From Vibrio rotiferianus CAIM 577 = LMG 21460 (lineage in GTDB: Bacteria > Pseudomonadota > Gammaproteobacteria > Enterobacterales > Vibrionaceae), in the NCBI RefSeq assembly GCF_002741985.1, contig NZ_APHW01000015.1, forward strand, positions 1-64,000: a stretch of 64,000 nucleotides of DNA, written 5' to 3'. Every line of letters begins with the position of its first letter. The first letter of the stretch is position 1. Below the pieces are notes generated by a model. That model made no database searches and was not told the DNA's origin. It worked only from the letters and a program-made list of their open reading frames with translations. This document shows, one piece after another, positions 27,943 through 36,974 of this stretch. The position numbers were made by a program, and so were the translations under genes.

Positions 27943-29067
27943 TCACATTAACCCCATACCAGCATAATGTTCTGGGTACTTATGAATGATTTGTTTTAGA
28001 TAACCTTGATGATCGCGCAAGGCATTCACGCACTCTCGGGATAACAAACCTTGATAAACGCGTTTTTCAAGCTCTAACAAGGCATACGGAATTGACCACG
28101 CTTGACGATATGGATGATGGGTGGTCATGACATCAAACACATTGGCGACTGCCGCAATTTGAGCGGCGATAGGAATACCTGAACGATCCAGACCATACGG
28201 GTAACCGGATCCATCAAGGTTTTCATATTGATAAGACGTAATTTGCTGGAATAAAGTGACACTCGGATGAACCGGATTACCAATTCTCGCCACAATGTTA
28301 TCTGCTGATTCAACGCATTGTTCAATGTGCTCAGTTAACAACGCTTCTTGCTCTGCATTCACACATCGACGGTTGCATACAACATCAGCAGGGAGCTTAA
28401 TGTCACTCAGAGCATGATAACGAGTAAACATTCCGATTTGCTCGACAACTTCATCGCTAAACTGATATGAGTCGGCAAGCTCTGTCGCAATCAATTGGGC
28501 GTACATACCAATACGCTTGGTGTGCGAGTAAACCTCAGGCGAGTAGCCCGGCATCAAGCACTGCATTCTTTCTGCCAATATTTCAATCGCATTGACGACA
28601 TGATCTTCAGACTCAACCGCGAATTGCACCATTTCAAAGTAAGGCTTTAACCCATTCAACGCTTCTACACTGAACGCATTAGGCTGAATAGAATTAAGAA
28701 ACACGAACCCAGTAAAGGTTTGCTGGTCGTAACAAGGGATCGCAACAGACGAGTGGTAACCTTCTTTTAATAAGGTTTGAATACGTGGACAGTGGTTGAT
28801 GTCGTAGAGATCGTTAACAAGACGAGGGATGGCATTGTCAGCGGCAATGCTCAGATTGTGCAGTTTTCGAAGTGGCGCTTCGTGATGAGCCAAACACCAA
28901 GTGTCGAACTCACTTTCGGCAAAAGATTTAAGCATGCCTTGTTTAGGGTGGTATTTCGCAAAAGACACCCTATCGACACACGGTAAATGTGCCTGCATCC
29001 TATTCTTCAAAGTTTGCATTTGCTCATTGAGCGGCTTTGCAAACGGGTAAAAACTCCGGTGCGCCAT
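27943..29067 (-). CDS. GAF-like and degenerate HD-GYP domain protein
   Basis: A 374-aa cytoplasmic protein. Residues about 15-160 look like a GAF-type sensor. The remainder is an HD-GYP domain with YENLDGSGYPYGL in place of HHExxDGxGYP. The metal-binding HD pair is altered: where active enzymes have HDIGK before xxP, this has HALSDIKLP, with Ala in place of the Asp. It therefore probably does not hydrolyse cyclic-di-GMP and may be a binding or regulatory protein. It stands alone; the LexA-controlled gene follows. Confidence 0.8.
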   Translation of the reverse strand: MAHRSFYPFAKPLNEQMQTLKNRMQAHLPCVDRVSFAKYHPKQGMLKSFAESEFDTWCLAHHEAPLRKLHNLSIAADNAIPRLVNDLYDINHCPRIQTLLKEGYHSSVAIPCYDQQTFTGFVFLNSIQPNAFSVEALNGLKPYFEMVQFAVESEDHVVNAIEILAERMQCLMPGYSPEVYSHTKRIGMYAQLIATELADSYQFSDEVVEQIGMFTRYHALSDIKLPADVVCNRRCVNAEQEALLTEHIEQCVESADNIVARIGNPVHPSVTLFQQITSYQYENLDGSGYPYGLDRSGIPIAAQIAAVANVFDVMTTHHPYRQAWSIPYALLELEKRVYQGLLSRECVNALRDHQGYLKQIIHKYPEHYAGMGLM

Positions 29068-29253
29068 ACTTCACCTCCACACCAAGTAGAGAAACCAGAA
29101 GAAAAGGCTCATGAAAGTCAGCGTATTTGATGTGATTAGAGCGGCTTTTCTCCACCTAAATTATCGACATACCACAACTTAAGTGTACGAAATAAAAACA
29201 GTTTTTCGCCAATATTTTCACCGAATATTCTACGGTAATTTAATCCAGATCAA

Positions 29254-29285
29254 AAAAACCAGCGCACTTTCGCACACTGGTTTTT
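29254..29285 (-). terminator. Terminator after the aromatic amino acid permease gene
   Basis: AAAAACCAG (29254-29262) pairs with CTGGTTTTT (29277-29285). On the minus strand it is a stem followed by a T-run, about 40 nt after the stop at 29326. Confidence 0.75.
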
Positions 29286-29325
29286 CAATACATGATGAGT
29301 TGTTCGTTATCTATCAGCTTGGTGA

Positions 29326-30531
29326 TTAACCCAATGCAGGAAGTACACCCAAAGTAATAAGTAGCTGCGCCATCACGATGCCCGTGCCGGCAATGCCCGT
29401 TACTAATAGTGCCCCTTGTCCACCCGCAACGCGGTATTCACCAGTAAACTCATCAGAGCGACGCACCTTCAACACCATCACTAGCGGTAGGAAGATAGCA
29501 AGAATAGCCAAAGCAATCGCTGCGTAACCTAGTGCCATGATGAAACCTTGTGGGTAGAACAATGCAAAACCTAGTGGCGGTGTAAAAGTCACCACTGCGG
29601 CGATTAAACGATTTGGCTTTTCACTGTCACCTTTGATTGTGTCGCCCAAGAACTCAAACAGACCCAAACTCACACCTAGGAAAGACGTCAGAAGCGCAAG
29701 GTCAGCAAATACGCCTACCACACTACCAAGATTTGACTGGTGAACAGTTTGAGACAATTGACCAATCAGCGCGCTCAAACCGCCGTTTTCAATCAAGGTG
29801 TCTTGGCTTACAACACCCAGGGTTACGATTTGCCAGAAAATGTAGATCACGAGTGGAATCGTCGAACCAACGATAATCGCTTTACGTAGAGACGAAGTGT
29901 CGCCATCTAGGTAGTTAACAATCGCAGGGATGCTGCCGTGGAAACCAAAAGAGGTAAAGATGACTGGAATCGCTGCAACGACAAGACCTTGCTCAATTGG
30001 CATGCTCAGTAAGTAAGATTCGGTCACGTTTGGCGCTAGGAATGACAATACTGCAATCATGGTCACCATCTTTAGACCAAACAGCACTCGGTTTACCTTG
30101 TCTACCGTACCCGTACCAACCGTCACAACCATTGTTACGATAAGCGTGAAGATGATGGTAGACGTGGAGCCAGAAATATCCAGACCAAACCATTCTGTTA
30201 GACGGTCACCGAACTGAGCACCGCCACCAGCGATGTAAGCAGCACACAATGAGTAGAACAAGAACAGCATTGCAAAGCTCGCGACCCACTTGCCTTTCTG
30301 ACCAAGAATTTGTTTCGCAAGAGTATGAAGGGTTGCACTGCTGTCCGCATATTGGTGAAGCTCCAGCATCAACAGCGCAGTAAACGCCATTAATGCCCAC
30401 AACCCCAGCATGATAATTAAAGAGGTAGAAAAACCAATGCCTGCAGAGGCAAGAGGAAGTGCCAGCATACCAGCACCAATCGTAGTCCCTGCGATAATCA
30501 GGGTGCTACCAAACACTTTAGATCGACTCAT
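29326..30531 (-). CDS. Aromatic amino acid transporter (HAAAP family, TyrP/Mtr-like)
   Basis: A 401-aa permease with about 11 hydrophobic segments. The N-terminus (GTTIGAGMLALPLASAGIGF) and the later FTSFGFHGSIPAIVNYL are signatures of the hydroxy/aromatic amino acid permease family. It imports tyrosine or tryptophan by proton symport. Two TyrR-like boxes flank the upstream region, one immediately before the start codon, which supports an aromatic amino acid substrate; TyrP is the closest guess. No strong Shine-Dalgarno is visible because of that box. It lies 173 bp after the alcohol dehydrogenase gene. Confidence 0.85.
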   Translation of the reverse strand: MSRSKVFGSTLIIAGTTIGAGMLALPLASAGIGFSTSLIIMLGLWALMAFTALLMLELHQYADSSATLHTLAKQILGQKGKWVASFAMLFLFYSLCAAYIAGGGAQFGDRLTEWFGLDISGSTSTIIFTLIVTMVVTVGTGTVDKVNRVLFGLKMVTMIAVLSFLAPNVTESYLLSMPIEQGLVVAAIPVIFTSFGFHGSIPAIVNYLDGDTSSLRKAIIVGSTIPLVIYIFWQIVTLGVVSQDTLIENGGLSALIGQLSQTVHQSNLGSVVGVFADLALLTSFLGVSLGLFEFLGDTIKGDSEKPNRLIAAVVTFTPPLGFALFYPQGFIMALGYAAIALAILAIFLPLVMVLKVRRSDEFTGEYRVAGGQGALLVTGIAGTGIVMAQLLITLGVLPALG

Positions 30532-30549
30532 TGTATATTTATCTTTACA
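30532..30549. promoter_or_regulatory. TyrR-like box next to the permease start
   Basis: On the minus strand TGTAAA-N6-TATACA, one base from the TyrR consensus TGTAAA-N6-TTTACA. It touches the start codon at 30531, so binding would block initiation or reflect a downstream site. Confidence 0.45.
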
Positions 30550-30679
30550 GCTTAATAAGATTAGTCAGCATCAGATCGGGCAACGGCACGCCAAAACTAA
30601 CACCATATTTGGAATGATGACGATTTTGTAGGATCTTTCTAATAAGATCAAGCAAAGTGTAAGGATAAAAATCCACACA

Positions 30680-30697
30680 TGTAAATTATTCTATACA
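30680..30697. promoter_or_regulatory. TyrR-like box, distal
   Basis: On the plus strand TGTAAA-N6-TATACA, one base from the TyrR consensus, about 150 bp upstream of the permease start and just after the alcohol dehydrogenase stop. It fits an upstream regulatory box. Confidence 0.45.
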
Positions 30698-30704
30698 CTC
30701 ATAT

Positions 30705-31898
30705 CTAAACTCTGATTTCCGCAAGCAATTGGCCGCACTCTTCTTCATTCATAAATTTAGGCACTGGGTAGTTCCAATGCGCCTCTTTGAGAATCAAAGT
30801 CACTAACTCGTCGGTGTCAGACGCTTGCAACAGTGACGACGTTTGCTCAATGCCAATTTCGTTGTACAGCCCCTCCAGTCGATCTAAGAAGTCTTGTGCA
30901 CTAGGCGCATGCCCGACTTGCGTCCCTATCAAGGCTTCACTTAGGGCGGTCAGCTGCGGCTCAATCTCAGAGAAAGAAAATCGAAGGACAGGCAATAAAG
31001 CAAGACCATTTGCCATGCCATGAGGCAAGCCATACTTAGCCCCCAAGTTATGCGCGAATGCATGTACGTAGCCAAGACTCGCCTTGGTAAAGGCTAAACC
31101 CGCATAGTAAGATGCCATTGCCATTTTGTGTCGAGCTTGACGGTCACTGCCCTCTTCGACAGCACGAGGTAAGTATTTGAATATCAGTTTGATGGCAGCA
31201 ACAGAATACGCTTTGGTTTCCATCGTCGCGTTACGAGAAATGTAAGCTTCTACCGCGTGTGTTAACGCATCAATACCTGTATCAGCCGTTATCTTCGCAG
31301 GCAAACCAACCAGCAAATTCGAATCCAATGCCGCCATTAAAGGCACCAATTTCGGATCCATTAATGGGGTTTTGTGGTGGGTATCTGGTTCAGAGACGAC
31401 CGCAGCAATTGTGACTTCTGACCCAGTACCCGATGTCGTCGGAATCACGAATAAAGGTGCAGGCGTTCTCCACACACGAAACAAACCAGCAAGCTTCTTA
31501 ATGGATTTCCTGTTTGTCACCCGGGCTGCGATGACTTTGGCACAATCCATGGCAGAACCACCGCCAAGCGCTAAAATCGCGTCACATCCTGAGTCGAAAT
31601 AAATCGTTAATCCAGTCTCTACTTGATCGTATGTGGGATCTGGTTTTACTTCAGAAAACAGCACAACGTCTAAACCTCTGGCTTTCGCGCTTTCTATTAC
31701 CTGCTCCGCCATACCAATTTTTACTAAGCCGTCATCAGTCACAAGAAGCAACTTTTTAAAACCAAGATCAGCAATCGCCTCCGTCAACTCATGGAGACTG
31801 CCAGCACCAGAGAATAATGTCGGTTTTGGGAGTGGGAGTACATAGGCGGCGGCTTTCAAACCATTGGTGTAACCGCGATAAAGAAGGTGTTTCAGCAT
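30705..31898 (-). CDS. Iron-containing alcohol dehydrogenase
   Basis: A 397-aa group III alcohol dehydrogenase. It has the nucleotide-binding GGGSAMD (about 112-118), the PTTSGTGSE motif and the metal ligands D210, H214 (TGIDALTHAVEAY), H279 and H293 (GYVHAFAHNLGAKYGLPHG). It should oxidise an alcohol or reduce an aldehyde with NAD(P). The substrate is not clear from the sequence. It is a single gene; the permease follows on the same strand after 173 bp. Confidence 0.9.
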   Translation of the reverse strand: MLKHLLYRGYTNGLKAAAYVLPLPKPTLFSGAGSLHELTEAIADLGFKKLLLVTDDGLVKIGMAEQVIESAKARGLDVVLFSEVKPDPTYDQVETGLTIYFDSGCDAILALGGGSAMDCAKVIAARVTNRKSIKKLAGLFRVWRTPAPLFVIPTTSGTGSEVTIAAVVSEPDTHHKTPLMDPKLVPLMAALDSNLLVGLPAKITADTGIDALTHAVEAYISRNATMETKAYSVAAIKLIFKYLPRAVEEGSDRQARHKMAMASYYAGLAFTKASLGYVHAFAHNLGAKYGLPHGMANGLALLPVLRFSFSEIEPQLTALSEALIGTQVGHAPSAQDFLDRLEGLYNEIGIEQTSSLLQASDTDELVTLILKEAHWNYPVPKFMNEEECGQLLAEIRV

Positions 31899-32080
31899 AT
31901 CAATTCCATTTCCTTATTCAGGGCAATCCAAGCCCAACGTCGTAAACTTGAGTAATTATTCTAGTTTGCTCTAGAACTATAGCTCACAATTAAAAACTTG
32001 TGCTCATGCCACCTTTCACCGCAAACCCTCGAACAATCAACTACCATTTATATATCAAGATGTACTGGGGGGGGCTCATC

Positions 32081-32578
32081 ATGAGACACGTCTTGTATTC
32101 AATCTTACTCGTTTCTTCATCTGTTTACGCTTCTTCAATGGCGAGTTTTCCTAATAACTGGGAAGACTATGTTCTGGTGAAGCGAAGTATTATTCCTGCA
32201 AGTGACGTGGTTTTACCTCCGGAAACCCCAACTTTTATTCAGCAAACAGTAAAAACGTACAATTGGACCAATGGCGGGAAAGGAACCAACCTTTCTATCT
32301 ATGTCCCTCAAAAAAAACTAGAAGCATATAAAGCTCATGGGCCCTATACCGATGGTATTACAGCTGTCGCTGTGTATGAGGAGTCCAATATTATCTTTGT
32401 AACGGAACATTTGGCTGGCGAAACCTTGTATGGCTCTTTTGATAGGGAAGGGAATGACATATCAGCACAGCATCCCTCCTTGAATATCGAAGCCTGTTAT
32501 CGATGCCATAATGGCTACAAAGACATATGCATCAATGGTACCTGTGCAGTACCGATTATTGATGTATTTAATGAGTGA
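32081..32578 (+). CDS. Periplasmic c-type haem protein, cytochrome P460-like
   Basis: A 165-aa exported protein with a signal peptide (MRHVLYSILLVSSSVYASS) and one haem c motif CYRCH (C139-H143) near the C-terminus, plus two further cysteines (DICINGTC). The body resembles small cytochrome P460-type domains, from memory. The start is the ATG at 32081, where the signal peptide begins; the longer frame from 32000 is implausible. It overlaps the next gene, a diguanylate cyclase, by 4 nt (ATGA), so haem protein and cyclase are co-expressed. It may sense nitric oxide, redox state or another haem ligand (inference). Confidence 0.65.
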   Translation: MRHVLYSILLVSSSVYASSMASFPNNWEDYVLVKRSIIPASDVVLPPETPTFIQQTVKTYNWTNGGKGTNLSIYVPQKKLEAYKAHGPYTDGITAVAVYEESNIIFVTEHLAGETLYGSFDREGNDISAQHPSLNIEACYRCHNGYKDICINGTCAVPIIDVFNE

Positions 32579-34035
32579 AAGGTGTAGTGAGAAATTCAAT
32601 AAGAAGTACTATATTCATCTCACATTTTCTTTTGGTTTTAGTCATGATTGGTGGTTTAAGTATCTATAACTATCAAAGCTCTATGGATACCATCATAAAA
32701 ACGACTATTACATCCAGGGAACATAGTGTAGCCGCGCTGGTTAGCCATGTAAGTGATGCTGTACATGGCAACAACTACGCGAATTTATTGCTTCCTGCAT
32801 TAAAAGCTCAACTCAATATGCAAGGTGAGCTTAACTATCTGTACGTGTCTGGGAATTCTTCCATAAGCCAGCATCGTATGGAGATCGTCTACAGCAGAGA
32901 AATAGGCGAAGTCTGGCGTAGCCACTACCCTCCTAATTATGAATCAACACTCCAACAGCGACTCAGCCGCCTTAATTCCGTTAGAGACTCAAACCTTAGT
33001 ACTCCAGACAAAGTTGATTACCTGATTAATCGGTTAGTAGATGCTAAATCAAAGTATCGCCAGAGTTTGGAGTTCAACCAAAAATACATCAAAGACCTTA
33101 CGCCTTGTCGTGCAGAGGACAAGAGCCATATTGATTTTGAGAAAGGACTTATGTACGTCAAAGTACCTCTGGTAAATGGCGTATCCGGCTCTATCGAAAT
33201 CTTATATGACATTGAACAAATTAATGAAATCAAACAGGCATTCATCCTAGATTTATTCAAAGAAATCGTTATCAGCTTAGCGATCTCGTATCCACTACTA
33301 CTGACTTTGTCCTATCGCCTGTCGTCACCGATTAAGCGCCTATCAAACTTCATGAAACAGAACTTTGAATCCATTTCAGTGTTGCAAGTGCCAGAAAGCC
33401 ATAGAACAGATGAAATTGGCGAATTAGCAAAATCTTTCAGTCAACTGGTCGATAAGGTCACTGATAAAAACAAGCGATTAAACGAACTCACAAAACATGA
33501 TCCTCTAACTGGATTGTTAAATCGCCGCTCTCTCGATTCTTCTTTCCGACTACTGAGCTATCAATCTCAAGAAGGTTACATTACATGCTTCTATATCGAC
33601 ATTGACCTTTTCAAAGCTTACAACGATCACTATGGTCACCTTTGTGGCGACGAAGCCTTAATGCATGTGAGCAAAGTCGTCAGTAAATTAGCCGATATCC
33701 ACCACGGTTATGCTTTTAGAATGGGCGGAGAAGAGTTTGTACTGATGGTTAATCTTACCAGCTTAGAAGAGGGTGAGATTCTGGGCGAAACCCTCAGGAA
33801 AGAAGTTAAAGATCTGAACATCGAACACGCATCGCAGGCAAAAGATCGAGTGTTATCAATTTCTATTGGTGTTGCATTCTGTTCGAGCCAAGAGGGCGAA
33901 TATATTGATACCTGCGTACTGCTCGATAAAGCAGATGCCGCGTTATATCAAGCCAAAGAACTTGGCAGGGATCGGGTTGTTCTCCATTCAGAAACCCAAA
34001 GGGGAACACACAATATGCCCCCTCAATCGCTATAA
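32575..34035 (+). CDS. Membrane diguanylate cyclase with periplasmic sensor
   Basis: A 486-aa protein with an N-terminal membrane segment (about 10-28), a periplasmic region of about 180 residues, a second membrane segment (about 225-245), a HAMP domain and a C-terminal GGDEF domain with RMGGEEF. The active-site motif GGEEF is intact, so it should make cyclic-di-GMP. The inhibitory RxxD site ahead of GGEEF is absent. The periplasmic part may receive a signal from the haem protein encoded by the overlapping upstream gene. Confidence 0.88.
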   Translation: MKGVVRNSIRSTIFISHFLLVLVMIGGLSIYNYQSSMDTIIKTTITSREHSVAALVSHVSDAVHGNNYANLLLPALKAQLNMQGELNYLYVSGNSSISQHRMEIVYSREIGEVWRSHYPPNYESTLQQRLSRLNSVRDSNLSTPDKVDYLINRLVDAKSKYRQSLEFNQKYIKDLTPCRAEDKSHIDFEKGLMYVKVPLVNGVSGSIEILYDIEQINEIKQAFILDLFKEIVISLAISYPLLLTLSYRLSSPIKRLSNFMKQNFESISVLQVPESHRTDEIGELAKSFSQLVDKVTDKNKRLNELTKHDPLTGLLNRRSLDSSFRLLSYQSQEGYITCFYIDIDLFKAYNDHYGHLCGDEALMHVSKVVSKLADIHHGYAFRMGGEEFVLMVNLTSLEEGEILGETLRKEVKDLNIEHASQAKDRVLSISIGVAFCSSQEGEYIDTCVLLDKADAALYQAKELGRDRVVLHSETQRGTHNMPPQSL

Positions 34036-34045
34036 ATCAGCTCGA

Positions 34046-34675
34046 CTAACCAAGTTGTGAGTCAACACAATGATAAATCTGGTGACTGCCTTCCCCTCTT
34101 TCTAGCATTTCATAAGCCAATCTCGCCACCTCTTGGCGATAAATCAACCCATGAACCTCTTTGGGTTCGCCCAATACGCCAGTACCAGTAGCTTCACCAT
34201 CTTTTAATCCTCCTGGGCGGATTATCGTGTAATCCAAATCGCTGGTTTGTAACCAAGCTTCCGCCAGTGATTTCTCACGAACGACACCACCAAAACCCGC
34301 TTTAGAACGGTCAGAAAGGTATTTCCAGCTATCACCGCAACCAAGTGACGTGACCAGAACAAAACGCTTGAGCGATGCTTTACAGGCAGCATCGATAAGG
34401 TAACGATGGCCAAGGTAATCTACCGGAATGTCTGCACGGAAACTGCCCATCGTGCTGATGATGATGTCTTCTTGATTAAGCTTTTCAACAACGCGATCAA
34501 CCTCTTCAGCAACCGTAGCATCACATGCAAACGTAGACTGACAAATCGCCTTCAATTCTGGGCTTTTTTCTGGATTTCTCGCGACTCCAACCACTTCAGC
34601 ACCTTTCTCTGCAAAATACTTTGCAATTGCCAATCCAAGGCCACTGCTTGCGCCCCAAACTACAACTCTATTCAT
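34046..34675 (-). CDS. NAD(P)-binding atypical SDR-family protein
   Basis: A 209-aa protein starting with a Rossmann motif (VVWGASSGLGLAIAKYF). It has a later YLIDAACKASLKRFVLVTSLG stretch and DYTIIRPGGL, typical of atypical short-chain dehydrogenase/NmrA-like proteins. A catalytic YxxxK is not clear, so it may bind NAD(P) as a sensor rather than act as an oxidoreductase. The ATG at 34675 has AGGG about 8 nt upstream and is preferred to 34705. It is convergent with the diguanylate cyclase gene. Confidence 0.75.
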   Translation of the reverse strand: MNRVVVWGASSGLGLAIAKYFAEKGAEVVGVARNPEKSPELKAICQSTFACDATVAEEVDRVVEKLNQEDIIISTMGSFRADIPVDYLGHRYLIDAACKASLKRFVLVTSLGCGDSWKYLSDRSKAGFGGVVREKSLAEAWLQTSDLDYTIIRPGGLKDGEATGTGVLGEPKEVHGLIYRQEVARLAYEMLERGEGSHQIYHCVDSQLG

Positions 34676-34889
34676 CGCCAACCCTTTAATGGTAATAGTA
34701 ATCAATTACATGTTAAAAGGAGATTACCTCACTTTGATATTTCATGTTCCCATTTTTATCAACCAAACTATTACCCAGTTCAAATTAATGACTTAATTCT
34801 TTAAATGAGGATAATATTTTTTATTAACACCAAGTATCATTACTGAGATAACACACATATAAATAATAATTAAAACGTCGGACAAAGTA

Positions 34890-36158
34890 ATGAAGCAATC
34901 CCCTGCTAACTATTCACCAACAGGCTTTGAAGTAGATCTTAAACATGCGTTAATTTGGGTAGCGAGAGCACTCGATTACGTCGGTGTGGATGACACACAC
35001 CACAGTCACAGAGTGGCGTATATCGCTTATAAATGTGCAGTCGCGATGAAGTGGGATATTAAAAAAGCGGAGTTTTGTTACTTCGCTGGAATGATTCATG
35101 ATTGTGGTGTTTCTGAGACTAAAGAGCATATGATGCTACTCGAGGAGTTGGTTCCTCAGGATGCTCAAGCGCATTGCATTAGAGGGTATCAGTCGCTAAA
35201 ACAATGTAGCTTGCTCGCTCAATTTGCGACGCCTATCCTTCATCACCACACTCGTTGGCAAGACCTAGAACAATCGGATATTTCACCATTTGAGAAAGAT
35301 ATCGCTGCCCTTCTCTACTTGTCTGACCGATTGGATTTTTTAAGAGCTCATTACGCTACAGACTGTCACTCTGATTTGGTGACACTGCATGAAAATATTA
35401 TCGCCGAAGCCGTACTCGCGAACTCAGGAACACTATTTAACCCCGACATGTGCGAAGCGATGGTGAAACTCATCATGACAGACGGTTTCTGGTTTGCAAT
35501 GGAGTCAGAAAACATCGAAACCATCGGCTTAAGTTTCGAAAATATAGATTGGTTACAAAAACAACTCACGATTGAAGACCTCAATAGCCTTGGGTTGTTT
35601 CTAGCGAAGATCGTTGATGCTAAAAGTCCTTTCACTTATCAGCATTCCCAAAAGGTTGCAGAGCTTTCAAGATACCTAGCAAAAGAAATGGGTCTCGATG
35701 AACACCATCAAGAGATGATATTTATCGCTGGTCTAGTGCACGATATCGGAAAACTAAAAACACCCGATGAGATCCTGCATAAAGAAGGCGCGCTAGATGA
35801 AGAGGAATACACTCGAATCAAACGCCATACGATAGACACAGAGCTAGCACTTCATAAAGTGTTTCCAAACGCCAAGATAGCAGAATGGGCGTCGAATCAT
35901 CATGAAAGACTGGATGGCTCTGGATATCCTTACCACAAAACGGCAGAAGAACTCGATATGCCATCAAGAATTATCGCGGTTGCTGATGTCTTCCAAGCTC
36001 TGTCCCAAGATCGCCCTTATCGAGGAAGAATGACACAAGATCAAATCGCCCAACTCATGGATGAAATGATTGATAGTCAACAACTCTGCCACGATGTTTA
36101 TGGCGTCCTGACTCAACACCTAGAATACTGCTACCAAATTTCCACAGACGTGGAATAA
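34890..36158 (+). CDS. Tandem HD and HD-GYP domain phosphodiesterase
   Basis: A 422-aa cytoplasmic protein with two HD domains. The first (about 30-150) has H70-D71 in MIHDCG, a histidine run at 118-120 and D146. The second (about 225-410) is a full HD-GYP domain: H284-D285 (VHDIGK), H313, HHERLDGSGYP (337-347) and the final VADVFQAL. The second should degrade cyclic-di-GMP. The first looks like a metal-dependent phosphohydrolase domain with possible separate activity. No signal peptide. It shares a terminator with the convergent oxygenase gene. Confidence 0.88.
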   Translation: MKQSPANYSPTGFEVDLKHALIWVARALDYVGVDDTHHSHRVAYIAYKCAVAMKWDIKKAEFCYFAGMIHDCGVSETKEHMMLLEELVPQDAQAHCIRGYQSLKQCSLLAQFATPILHHHTRWQDLEQSDISPFEKDIAALLYLSDRLDFLRAHYATDCHSDLVTLHENIIAEAVLANSGTLFNPDMCEAMVKLIMTDGFWFAMESENIETIGLSFENIDWLQKQLTIEDLNSLGLFLAKIVDAKSPFTYQHSQKVAELSRYLAKEMGLDEHHQEMIFIAGLVHDIGKLKTPDEILHKEGALDEEEYTRIKRHTIDTELALHKVFPNAKIAEWASNHHERLDGSGYPYHKTAEELDMPSRIIAVADVFQALSQDRPYRGRMTQDQIAQLMDEMIDSQQLCHDVYGVLTQHLEYCYQISTDVE

Positions 36159-36175
36159 CCTCTAGCAAGAAGCAG

Positions 36176-36198
36176 AAGGACACGTCTAACGTGTCCTT
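36176..36198. terminator. Bidirectional terminator
   Basis: AAGGACACGT (36176-36185) pairs perfectly with ACGTGTCCTT (36189-36198). A TTTTCG tail follows on the plus strand. It separates the convergent HD-GYP and oxygenase genes. Confidence 0.75.
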
Positions 36199-36203
36199 TT
36201 CGT

Positions 36204-36806
36204 TTAGTGTGCAATATCCAGTTGGTTGTCTTTTACTCCGTTAATACGGAACCAACCCGCGATACTGAATCGCTCAGCGTTTGTCGGTAATACTTCGTGT
36301 GGGAATTGCTCAGATAAGAACACGAACAGACGACCCGAACGCGGTGGAATCGTTGCAATCTCGTTGTCGTTCAAATCGTATACTACCAATTCACCAGCAT
36401 CTTCTTCGCTCCACGATTCATTCATGTAGAACACGGTCGTTAAACGGCGGTTTTCATTGCCTTTGAAGCAATCGAGGTGTTTTTGGTAGAAGTCACCTTT
36501 CTCGTATTTCGCGAAGTGCGCTTCATACTCAAACAAACCAAGGAAGAAATGACGGTTTGCTTCCAAACGGATCTCTTCCATCTTGTCTAAGAAAGACGCC
36601 ACTGGCGCGCCCATATCGCGCTTCAACCATTGGATCTTGTCACTACGAATGGTTTCAATACGAGTCACGTCGTCGTTACGACCAATACGTGCTTTCTTCC
36701 AATCATCAGGAATACAGTCACGCAGCTCAGCCACTTCCTCTTGAGAAATAAAATCATCCCAGATGTAGTATCCGTGCGTCGATAACGCGTCGATCAATTT
36801 GTTCAT
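36204..36806 (-). CDS. 2-oxoglutarate/Fe(II)-dependent oxygenase
   Basis: A 200-aa member of the 2OG-Fe(II) (prolyl 4-hydroxylase-like) fold. The iron ligands are visible as H110, D112 (YQKHLDCFKG) and H170 (FPHEV). A downstream arginine that could bind 2-oxoglutarate is at 179 or 187. It should hydroxylate a protein or small molecule; the target is unknown. Single gene. Confidence 0.85.
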   Translation of the reverse strand: MNKLIDALSTHGYYIWDDFISQEEVAELRDCIPDDWKKARIGRNDDVTRIETIRSDKIQWLKRDMGAPVASFLDKMEEIRLEANRHFFLGLFEYEAHFAKYEKGDFYQKHLDCFKGNENRRLTTVFYMNESWSEEDAGELVVYDLNDNEIATIPPRSGRLFVFLSEQFPHEVLPTNAERFSIAGWFRINGVKDNQLDIAH

Positions 36807-36921
36807 TCTATTTTGTACACTCGTGTAGGTTTGGGCGGTCTATATAAGAAATCCGTGCTACAACAACAAATTCCATTTTCTATCGACACGACAAATCCAC
36901 ACAAATAACAAAGTACAGACG

Positions 36922-36947
36922 TAAAAAAGCCGCTCTCAAGAGCGGCT
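36922..36947 (-). terminator. Terminator after the TerC-family gene
   Basis: GCCGCTC (36929-36935) pairs with GAGCGGC (36940-36946). On the minus strand it is followed by a T6 run. Confidence 0.75.
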
Positions 36948-36974
36948 CAATTTGGTTCAGTTGCTGCGTTTCAA

